NCBI GenBank assembly: GCA_028278065.1
Contig: JANQFA010000039.1
Coordinates: 1-34,659 of the forward strand
Source of the DNA: Myxococcota bacterium
GTDB taxonomy: Bacteria; Myxococcota_A; UBA9160; JAFDET01
DNA length: 34,659 bases
Reading direction: 5' to 3'
The notes under the pieces were generated by a model. That model had not been told where the DNA came from, searched no databases, and was given only the letters and a program-made list of their open reading frames with translations. Position 1 is the stretch's first letter. Every line of letters begins with the position of its first letter. The position numbers and the translations under genes were made by a program. This document shows, in pieces, positions 19,581-26,462 of the stretch.

Positions 19581-20974
19581 CAGTACGCGTTCCTGAAGCC
19601 GCGCCACAGGGTCATCAGGCAGATGCGCACGTCGAGCCCCGGGGACCAGTTCTGGATGTAGTAGATGTCGTGCTCGATCCGCTCGTGGAGCGACGTGTCG
19701 CCGCGCCAGCCGTGGACCTGGGCCCATCCGGTGAGCCCCGCCTTGACCTTGTGGCGCAGCATGTATCCGGGGATCTCGCGGCGGAAGCGCTCGATGAAGA
19801 CGGGCCGCTCGGGACGCGGGCCGACCAGGCTCATGTCGCCCGTCACCACGTTCCAGATCTGCGGCAGCTCGTCGATGTTGGTGGCCCGCAGCAGACGCCC
19901 GAGGCGCGTCCGACGCGGATCGTCCTCGGCCGTCCAGACCGGACCGGTTTCCGCCTCCGCGTTCCGCTTCATGGTGCGGAACTTGATCACGTCGAAGACG
20001 TGGCCGTCGAGTCCCATGCGCTGCTGGCGATAGAAGATGGGCGCCCCCGACGTCACCAGGATCGCCAGGGACACCACGAGCAGCAGCGGCGACAGGGCGA
20101 CCAGGACGGGGACGGTCACCGCCAGGTCCATGGCGCGCTTCTGGACCCCGGCCCAGCCGACCAGCGGCGTGTCTCGCAGGTTGATGGTGGGGAGGCCGTC
20201 CAGATCCTCGACCGAGCTGCGCAGGGTCATCACATGCAGGAGATCCGGCACCATGCGTACCGTCACGAACTCGTCGTCGAGCTCGCCCAGGACCTTCTCC
20301 AGGTGGTGCTGCTCCTCGCGCGGAAGGGCCAGCACCACCTGATCGATCTGCCTGCGTGCCAGGATCTCCTTGATGGCGCCGTACTCCCCGGCGATCGGCA
20401 CCCCGGCGACGCGGCGGCCCGTCAGGGTCGTGTTGCCGGCCAGACAGCCCACCACCCGGAGGCCGGCCTCGGGGTGGGCGTGGACGCGGTCGATCACCTC
20501 CCGCGCGAGGTCACCGGCACCCACCACCAGCACGTAGCGCAGGTTGTAGCCGCGCCGGCGCAGGCTGCGCAGGGTGGCGCGCAGCCCCCAGCGGGTGAGG
20601 ATCATGCCGCCCGCGGAGAGGACGGCGAACAGCCCGATCGCGAGACGCGAGTAGTAGTAGCCGCGCAGGAAGAAGCTGGCCGCGACCAGCACCACGATGC
20701 CCATGGCGGTGGCACCCAGCACGCCGCCGATCTCGCCCAGGGGCGAGCCCGTGCGCTGGGGCTCGTAGAGTCCGCGCGAGCGGAGCAGCGTCCACCACAC
20801 CGGGACGATGAAGGGAAGGACCAGCGCATACTGGGTGAAGGGCGGAATGCCCCGCGGCGCCGGGATGTCGGTGTAGAAGCGGAGGTAGTACGCCGCCATC
20901 CAGGCGCCGGCCACCAGCGTCAGGTCCAGCACGATCAGGAACGTGCGGAAGACTTCACTGTAGCGGTGCAGCAT
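19580..20974 (-). CDS. Polyprenyl-phosphate sugar-1-phosphate transferase (WcaJ/WbaP-like)
   Basis: A 464-residue initiating enzyme of the long exopolysaccharide type. Four N-terminal membrane helices (about 9-29, 45-63, 83-103, 108-127) are followed by a cytoplasmic Rossmann-like domain (VLVVGAGDLAREV), a fifth membrane segment near 285-310, and the C-terminal catalytic domain. That domain has FYRQQRMGLDG, VIKFRTMKRNAE and the strongly conserved DELPQIWNVVTGDMSLVGPRP. It transfers a sugar-1-phosphate to undecaprenyl phosphate at the inner membrane, starting each repeat unit. Start and stop both overlap neighbours as TGATG, so it is coupled to the GT39-like gene before it and the aminotransferase after it. 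Confidence 0.93.
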   Translation of the reverse strand: MLHRYSEVFRTFLIVLDLTLVAGAWMAAYYLRFYTDIPAPRGIPPFTQYALVLPFIVPVWWTLLRSRGLYEPQRTGSPLGEIGGVLGATAMGIVVLVAASFFLRGYYYSRLAIGLFAVLSAGGMILTRWGLRATLRSLRRRGYNLRYVLVVGAGDLAREVIDRVHAHPEAGLRVVGCLAGNTTLTGRRVAGVPIAGEYGAIKEILARRQIDQVVLALPREEQHHLEKVLGELDDEFVTVRMVPDLLHVMTLRSSVEDLDGLPTINLRDTPLVGWAGVQKRAMDLAVTVPVLVALSPLLLVVSLAILVTSGAPIFYRQQRMGLDGHVFDVIKFRTMKRNAEAETGPVWTAEDDPRRTRLGRLLRATNIDELPQIWNVVTGDMSLVGPRPERPVFIERFRREIPGYMLRHKVKAGLTGWAQVHGWRGDTSLHERIEHDIYYIQNWSPGLDVRICLMTLWRGFRNAY

Positions 20975-22749
20975 CAGCCCCCCTCCAGGCTGCCCACTTC
21001 GAAGACCCAGGCGGATTCGTCGTTCACACGCGCGGTGTGCACGATCACCAGCCCCGAGCGCTCCGGCTCGGCCAGATCCCCGTATGCGGCCACGTCGTCC
21101 TCGTCCGCGACCACGTACCGGACGCCGGAGAGGCGCAGAGCCGTGGCCAATGGCGCCGAGGGAGGAAGCTTCCGCAGCGGAAACCAGGGCGCGCCGGAAT
21201 AGTAGGCCACGCGGCGCTTTCCGGCGGCCACCGGTCCCCCGGGGTCACCCTGGGTCTCCACCCACTCCGCCACCACCCGCTCCACCAGGTTGTGGCTGCC
21301 GGGCGGTCGCAGGGCCTTGGCCAGCCCCCCCAGCATGAGCAGGAGGGACGCCAGGATCGCACCGGCACGCAGCGAGGGGGCCGCCGGCCGCCCGAAGACG
21401 CGCCGCAGGCCCTGCAGGAGGGCCCGCCCCACCACGGGTACGGCCAGCGAGGCGTAGCCCAGCAGGAGCAGGCCGGGAGCCAGGATGTGGCGCCGGCTCA
21501 GGTAGCCGTAGTTCACCACGAGTCCCCAGACGAGCACCCCGTAGATGAGGAGCACGGCGGCCAGATACTGCCCGCGCAGGCCCGGACGGCCGCGGGCCAA
21601 AGCGATCCCGAGCAGGGCGAAGACCACGACCTCGGGGCGCACCGCCGAGACCAGGGTGTCGAGGGCGTGCCAGATCGCCCCGAGCTGACGTGCCAGCGTC
21701 TCGCCCAGACCCTGCGGATCGCGAGCCGAGCGCCGCGAGCCGCGGGCCTGGGCATCGCGCGCCTCGCGGGCCTTCCGCTCCAGGCGCGCCTTGCGGTGGG
21801 CGATCCGCTCCTCGCGGGTGCGCGGGCGACGCACCTCGGGCTGCGGCTCCTGGCCCGGGTAGATCCCGAAGCGCATGGCGTTGACCTCGGGAGTCAGCGG
21901 CACCTCCGCACCCGGTGCGAGTCCCAACGCGGGGCGCGCGTGCTCGTCCCGCACGACACCCGCGAGCGCCGCCACACTCTTCTTCTGCGAGAGGCTCCAG
22001 CCGCCCTGCTCGACCCGCAGCCATACCAGGTAGGGGGCCATGATGGCCAAGAGCCCGACCACGAGCGCGAGCGTCCAGGCGAGCATGCGGTCGAAGCGCC
22101 AGACGCCGCGCAGCCAGCAGAGCGCGGCGACCAGGCCGGCGGCCAGCGCCACGCCGACACCCTCCGGCCGGATCAGGTAGGCCAGACCGGCAGTGAATCC
22201 GGTCCAGCCGGCCAGGGCCGGGCCGGCGTTCTTGAGCGCAGACCACCCGAAGGCGACCGCCACCAGGAAGCCCAGCTGGAAGATGCCCTCGCTCTGGACA
22301 TCCGACGAGAACTCGATCGCGTAGGGGTTGCAGGCGAGCAGGGCCGCCCCGATCCACGCGGCCGGCAGACCGAAGGCGCTCTTCGCGAAGACGTAGAAGA
22401 CCGCGACCGCACCCGCGCCGCCCGCGATCGAGACCATCAGCGCGGCCTGCTCCCACTCCTCGCGCCCCGCCCCCTCGAGGCCCAGGACCAGGCGCACCGC
22501 CGCCGTCGCGAGGGCGTAGAGAGGGTGGTAGGGATCGGCCAGGGCCTGCTCCCAGCGCCCGGCCGCGAAGAGCTGCGCCTGGACCAGAAAGCGCGGCCCG
22601 TCGTTGAAGATCAGCTCCGTCTGCTGCCAGTTGATCCAGCGCAGCAGGGCCGCCAGGAGAGCCAGCCCGCTGGCGATCGCGACGTCCGAGCCCCGGAACG
22701 GGGTGCGCTCGACCGGCGCGCCGTTCGGCGCTGCCTGGGGTCCGGCCAC
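20974..22749 (-). CDS. GT39/ArnT-like membrane glycosyltransferase
   Basis: A 591-residue polytopic membrane protein. The first membrane segment is followed by a loop with NDGPRFLVQAQL, a placement like the catalytic Asp loop of GT-C enzymes that use polyprenyl-phosphate sugars. Many hydrophobic segments follow. A long charged insert of Arg/Glu/Lys-rich sequence lies around residues 285-345, and a soluble C-terminal part (AWVFEVGS) ends the protein. It may add a sugar on the periplasmic side to lipid or glycan; exact function is unknown. The GTG at 22749 is the last possible start before conserved sequence and lies 13 nt after the kdsA stop. The ORF is open further upstream, but only as shadow of kdsA. 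Confidence 0.72.
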   Translation of the reverse strand: MAGPQAAPNGAPVERTPFRGSDVAIASGLALLAALLRWINWQQTELIFNDGPRFLVQAQLFAAGRWEQALADPYHPLYALATAAVRLVLGLEGAGREEWEQAALMVSIAGGAGAVAVFYVFAKSAFGLPAAWIGAALLACNPYAIEFSSDVQSEGIFQLGFLVAVAFGWSALKNAGPALAGWTGFTAGLAYLIRPEGVGVALAAGLVAALCWLRGVWRFDRMLAWTLALVVGLLAIMAPYLVWLRVEQGGWSLSQKKSVAALAGVVRDEHARPALGLAPGAEVPLTPEVNAMRFGIYPGQEPQPEVRRPRTREERIAHRKARLERKAREARDAQARGSRRSARDPQGLGETLARQLGAIWHALDTLVSAVRPEVVVFALLGIALARGRPGLRGQYLAAVLLIYGVLVWGLVVNYGYLSRRHILAPGLLLLGYASLAVPVVGRALLQGLRRVFGRPAAPSLRAGAILASLLLMLGGLAKALRPPGSHNLVERVVAEWVETQGDPGGPVAAGKRRVAYYSGAPWFPLRKLPPSAPLATALRLSGVRYVVADEDDVAAYGDLAEPERSGLVIVHTARVNDESAWVFEVGSLEGG

Positions 22750-22762
22750 CGATTCCGCCGGG

Positions 22763-23569
22763 TCAGCGCCCGAGGGCGCGATCGACCGCGGCCGCTTCCT
22801 CCAGCACGCGATCGAGGGTCTCGAAGTCGATCTGGCTCGGACCGTCGCAGGGAGCGTTCTCGGGATCCGGGTGTGCTTCGAGGAAGAGCCCGTCCAACCC
22901 GACGGCCACGCCCGCGCGCGCCAGCGGCGCCACGAAGCGGCGGTCCCCACCCGAGGCCAGGCCGGCCCCGCCCGGGTGCTGCACGGCGTGCGTCGCATCG
23001 AAGCAGATCGGCGCCGCCGCACGCATCTGCACCAGCCCGCGCATGTCCACCACGAGCTGGTTGTAGCCGAACGTCGTGCCGCGCTCGGTCACGAACACGC
23101 CCCCGCTCCCGAAGCGACGCACCTTGTCCACCACCAGCGCCACGTCGCTCGGGGCCATGAACTGGCCCTTCTTGACGTTGACGGGCAGGCCCGTCTGGGC
23201 GCACGCGGCGACCAGGTCCGTCTGACGCGAGAGAAAGGCGGGGATCTGCAGGGCGTCGGCCACGTCGGCCACCATCTTGGCCTGGCCGGGCTCGTGGACG
23301 TCGGTCAGTACGGGAAGCGCCAGCTCGCGCCTCACGCGCTCGAGGATGCGCAGCCCCTCGTCGATCCCGGGCCCGCGAAAGGACTCGATGCTCGAGCGGT
23401 TGGCCTTGTCGAACGAGGCCTTGAACACGAGGGGCAGGCCGTTCCGCTCGGCCGACGCCCGGAAGCGCGCGGCGGCATCCAGGGTGGCCTTCTCGGACTC
23501 GATCACGTTGAGTCCGCCGATGAGGACGAGGGGCGCACCCCCGCCCAGCGGAATCCCGCCGATTCTCAT
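22763..23569 (-). CDS. kdsA: 3-deoxy-8-phosphooctulonate synthase (Kdo-8-P synthase)
   Basis: A 268-residue DAHP-synthase-superfamily TIM barrel. Motifs include GGLNVIES (Asn21), KASFDKANRSS, LTDVHEP, PAFLSRQTDL, NVKKGQFMAP, CFDATHAVQ and EAHPDPENAPCDGPSQ. It condenses phosphoenolpyruvate with arabinose-5-phosphate to give Kdo-8-phosphate for lipopolysaccharide or Kdo-containing capsule. Asn at position 21, where metal-dependent members have Cys, suggests the metal-independent class (family knowledge applied to the sequence). kdsB, kdsC and kdsD are not nearby. It sits in the polysaccharide operon, 13 nt before the GT39-like gene. The ATG at 23569 follows a G-rich stretch. Confidence 0.93.
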   Translation of the reverse strand: MRIGGIPLGGGAPLVLIGGLNVIESEKATLDAAARFRASAERNGLPLVFKASFDKANRSSIESFRGPGIDEGLRILERVRRELALPVLTDVHEPGQAKMVADVADALQIPAFLSRQTDLVAACAQTGLPVNVKKGQFMAPSDVALVVDKVRRFGSGGVFVTERGTTFGYNQLVVDMRGLVQMRAAAPICFDATHAVQHPGGAGLASGGDRRFVAPLARAGVAVGLDGLFLEAHPDPENAPCDGPSQIDFETLDRVLEEAAAVDRALGR

Positions 23570-23616
23570 GCAGTCCCCCCCGGTTGGCCGGAGTAGTAGC
23601 CGATGCGGCCGGGCCC

Positions 23617-24849
23617 CTACACCCCTTCCGCCTGATCCGAGTCCACCGCGCCGGCCAGCGCCTCCAGGAACTCGGGCCGGGCGGAGGACACCCGGCTCCA
23701 GTTGGGAATGGGGGGCGCTCCCATGGGGTCGCGCACGAAGCCCAGTCCGGCCGCGCGCAGGGCCCGTGAGAAGGTCTCCACGGCGACCTCCTCCTCGTGG
23801 CGGTCGAAGTGCAGGGCGTTCAGGGCCGCATCGTCGCTGTATCGGGCGATGGCGTCCTGGGCCGTCCGCAGGTACGCGGCGATCAGGGTGTTGAGGAACC
23901 CCGATTCGAACTCCACGCCGTAGCTGGCGAGGTTGCGGATCAGGGAGGACGCGATGTCGACCACCATGCGGTGGAGTCCGCGGCTCGGATCGTCGGCGGA
24001 GAGCTCGCGGTGCTTGTGGTCGTAGTTGTCCGCCAGCTCCACCTGGGCCACCCGCTTGAGGGAGGTGTTGCGGAAGACCTCGGCCAGAACCCCCACCTCG
24101 AGGCCCCAGTCGCTGGGCACCCGGTTGATGCGCGCCAGGTCCGTGTCCATCGAGCACTCGCCGGCGAGCGGGTACCGGAAGGAGTCCAGGTACTCGAGGA
24201 GCGGGACCGGTCCGAGCACCGACTTCATGGCGCGCAGCAGAGGGGTCATGAAGAGGCGCGTGACGCGGCCGTGGAGGCGGTCGGTGACCCGTCCGTAGTA
24301 GCCCTTGGCGAACTCGTAGCCGAGGTTGGGGTTCGCGGTCGGGTAGCAGAGACGCGCCAGGAACTCGCGGCGGTAGTCCAGGATGTCGCAGTCGTGCAGC
24401 GCGATCACCCGCGAGACGTCGGTCGCCAGGACGTAGCCGTAGGCGATCCACGCGCTGCGGCCCTTGCCGTCCTCGCCGGGATCGAGGCCCTCGCCGCGCA
24501 GATTCTCGTAGAGCTCGCGGAGCCGCGGCCCGTTCGTCCAGATGAGCGTCGCGGGCTCGTCGTGCAGGGTGCGCACGCCGTCGAAGATCCCGCGCATGCG
24601 GTCGTAGTCCTCGCGGCGGGTCGTCCCGGAGACCGCCACCACCACCTGCCGCAGGTAGTGGACGCCCTTCAGCTGATCCACGATCCCCTTCAGGGCCGGG
24701 CCGTCGGCCTCGGAGGCCAGGCACGGCAGCACCAGGGCGATGGGCCGCTGGGAGGCGAACGAGCGCAGCTCGTCCTCCAGCCGCGACAGGTCCGGGCGGC
24801 CAAGCCGATGGAGGGTGGCGATGGCGCCCGTCTGGTGGAAGTCCGCCAT
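23617..24849 (-). CDS. Glucosyl-3-phosphoglycerate synthase-like glycosyltransferase (GT81)
   Basis: A 410-residue GT-A enzyme whose full length resembles the GpgS-type proteins of proteobacteria. It has MADFHQTGAIATLHRL at the start, the nucleotide-binding GKGRSAW (128-134), the DxD-type HDCD motif with Asp153 and Asp155, and the metal or phosphoglycerate-side DNYDHKH (His278, His280). It is expected to join a sugar from a nucleotide donor to D-3-phosphoglycerate, making a precursor of glucosylglycerate, a compatible solute or a glycan building block. The matching phosphatase is not in the window. The ATG at 24849 has no Shine-Dalgarno; a promoter-like sequence lies immediately upstream. Confidence 0.8.
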   Translation of the reverse strand: MADFHQTGAIATLHRLGRPDLSRLEDELRSFASQRPIALVLPCLASEADGPALKGIVDQLKGVHYLRQVVVAVSGTTRREDYDRMRGIFDGVRTLHDEPATLIWTNGPRLRELYENLRGEGLDPGEDGKGRSAWIAYGYVLATDVSRVIALHDCDILDYRREFLARLCYPTANPNLGYEFAKGYYGRVTDRLHGRVTRLFMTPLLRAMKSVLGPVPLLEYLDSFRYPLAGECSMDTDLARINRVPSDWGLEVGVLAEVFRNTSLKRVAQVELADNYDHKHRELSADDPSRGLHRMVVDIASSLIRNLASYGVEFESGFLNTLIAAYLRTAQDAIARYSDDAALNALHFDRHEEEVAVETFSRALRAAGLGFVRDPMGAPPIPNWSRVSSARPEFLEALAGAVDSDQAEGV

Positions 24850-24857
24850 GGGCCCGG

Positions 24858-24887
24858 AAGCTCGCACCGGGGCGCGCCCGGTGTCAA
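24858..24887 (-). promoter_or_regulatory. Promoter with inverted repeat upstream of the GpgS-like gene
   Basis: On the minus strand TTGACA (24887-24882), an 18-nt spacer, then GAGCTT (24863-24858, weak -10), then 8 nt to the ATG. The spacer is filled by an inverted repeat with arms CACCGGG and CCCGGTG (24883-24865, 5-nt loop), which begins inside the -35. Such a position suits an operator. The 24850-24979 interval holds no gene I can support. Confidence 0.45.
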
Positions 24888-24979
24888 GCGTGCCCCCCGG
24901 GGCGCCTCAGGGCGCGGGATGGCGCCGGATGCAGCCGGGCGATGCGGCGAAGGAAGCGTTCCGTGCCGCCCAGCCGCCC

Positions 24980-25309
24980 TCAGGCGACCTCGACGAGGGT
25001 CTCCTCCTCGAGCATGCGCTGGGCCAGGGGATCGATCTCGATGAACTCGAGCCCGACGTCGGTGGTGATCGGGTCCACCTCGGTCGCCCAGGCGACCCGG
25101 CCCACCGCCACCACGGTGTGATGACCGACGTTGAAGGTCACCCGGATCACGGTCTCGGGATCGAGCTCGCAGCCCACCACCTCGAAGCGGATCCCCCCCT
25201 TCGAGAGGTTCTTGCTCACGGCGAGGCGATCGCGGCGATCCAGAGGCGCGACCGAGATCACGTGGCCCGTCTCGATGCGGGTGTACTTGCGTCGTTCGGA
25301 CTCGGTCAT
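24980..25309 (-). CDS. PilZ domain protein (candidate cyclic-di-GMP receptor)
   Basis: A 109-residue single PilZ domain. Both cyclic-di-GMP contact motifs are present: Arg7-x3-Arg11 (RKYTR) and Asn34-x-Ser36-x2-Gly39 (NLSKGG). The barrel continues with FEVVGCELDPETVIRVTFNVG and GRVAWATE. The family binds cyclic-di-GMP and often controls polysaccharide synthesis or motility. It lies between the polymerase-like gene (85 nt upstream) and the start of the polysaccharide operon (130 nt downstream), all on one strand, so control of glycan synthesis is a plausible inference. The ATG at 25309 follows GGGGAGAG. Confidence 0.87.
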   Translation of the reverse strand: MTESERRKYTRIETGHVISVAPLDRRDRLAVSKNLSKGGIRFEVVGCELDPETVIRVTFNVGHHTVVAVGRVAWATEVDPITTDVGLEFIEIDPLAQRMLEEETLVEVA

Positions 25310-25394
25310 CCGAGCTCTCCCCGGGGCCTTGGAGGGCCTCTCCCTCCCTTCGGCCTCGGGGCCCCCGTGCTTGAGGCCCGGGGGCGGATTCCGC

Positions 25395-26462
25395 CTAGTC
25401 GCCGGGCGGAAAGAGCTCCAGCTGCCGGTCGTCGCGCTCGGCCACCACCAGGTCGGCCAGGGCGAGGCCCACCAGGCGCACGGGCCGACTCCCCGCCTGG
25501 GTGTTGCGCAGCAGGCCCACGGCCGCGCGGTGGATCTCGCCCGCCTCTCCCACCGGGCTGGCCAAGGTGGTGCGTCGGGAGATCGGGCGGGCATCGTCGA
25601 CGAAGCGCAGCTTGACCACGACCCGCCGCGCGACCAGACCCTCCAGGCCGAGCCGCTCCTCGAGCCCCTCGGCCAGCTCCTGCAGGCGCTCGGCCAGGAA
25701 GCCCAGGTCCACCTCCTCGAGGGCCAGGGTGGTCTCCTGGGAGAGGCTCTTCGAGTGCCGCGTGCCGCGCACGGGGGCGGGGTCGCGGCCCTCCGCCAGG
25801 GCGAGGAGCTCGAGCCCGCGGTTGCCCAGGATCTCCTCCAGGCGCGCGCGGCCGAGCGCAGCCAGCTCGCCCACCGTGTGGACGTCTACCTTGGCCAGGG
25901 CGGCCTCCGTGTTGGCCCCCACGCCTGCCAGCCGGGCGACCGGAAGCGGGTGTAGAAACGACTCCAGCTCTGCAGGCAGAACCCGGCGGATCTCCTCGTA
26001 AGCTGACTCCTGCGCGGCCAGCCGGGCGACGAACTTGACGGGAGCGATGCCGACCCTCAGCGGCAGGTCGAGCTCGCTCCCCACCCGGTCGAGCCAGTCG
26101 TGGCCCACCTCCTCGGGATCGCAGCCCTCGGGCGCCTCGGCATAGGCGGCCCCGAGCCCCGCCTCCTCGATCCGTTCGCACACGCGGCGCAGGCAGGCGC
26201 GGAAGCGGACGCCGGCTTCGCGGTAGCGCCGCATGTCGGTGACCAGCGCGCGGGCCCCCGGGCAGCGCTCGAGGGCCTCGAGCACGGTCATGCCGGGCCG
26301 CACCCCCTCGGCGCGCGCGTCGGGTCCGACCGACTGTACGAGCCCGCCCTTGCGCGCGTCCCCGCCCACGATGATGGGGCGACCGGCCAGGTCGGGCCGC
26401 AGCGCCCGCTCCACCTCGGCGTAGAACCCGGGCACCTCCGCGTAGACGATGCTGCGGCTCAC
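25395..26462 (-). CDS. Y-family DNA polymerase homologue lacking catalytic residues (ImuB-like)
   Basis: A 355-residue protein that aligns along its length with Pol IV. It has the N-terminal FYAEVERAL / RPIIVGG fold, a thumb with VARLAGVGANTEAALAKV and VHTVGELAAL, and a little finger with SLSQETTL and RRVVVKLRFVDDARPISRRTTL. The metal-binding carboxylates are replaced. The D-x-D of Pol IV is Glu9-Val-Pro11 here, and the S-x-D-E-A-Y motif reads Gly102-Leu-Gly104-Ala105-Ala-Tyr. It should not polymerise DNA. The C-terminus carries QLELF (347-351), close to the beta-clamp consensus QL(S/D)LF. That combination is known from ImuB; imuA and dnaE2 are not present here. The GTG start overlaps the acylase stop as GTGA. 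Confidence 0.85.
   Translation of the reverse strand: MSRSIVYAEVPGFYAEVERALRPDLAGRPIIVGGDARKGGLVQSVGPDARAEGVRPGMTVLEALERCPGARALVTDMRRYREAGVRFRACLRRVCERIEEAGLGAAYAEAPEGCDPEEVGHDWLDRVGSELDLPLRVGIAPVKFVARLAAQESAYEEIRRVLPAELESFLHPLPVARLAGVGANTEAALAKVDVHTVGELAALGRARLEEILGNRGLELLALAEGRDPAPVRGTRHSKSLSQETTLALEEVDLGFLAERLQELAEGLEERLGLEGLVARRVVVKLRFVDDARPISRRTTLASPVGEAGEIHRAAVGLLRNTQAGSRPVRLVGLALADLVVAERDDRQLELFPPGD

Noticed and set aside
25395-26462. Pseudogene of dinB
   Set aside because: The frame is intact over 355 codons, all structural motifs and a C-terminal clamp motif are kept, and it is translationally coupled to its neighbour; selective loss of metal ligands looks like an ImuB-type change, not decay.
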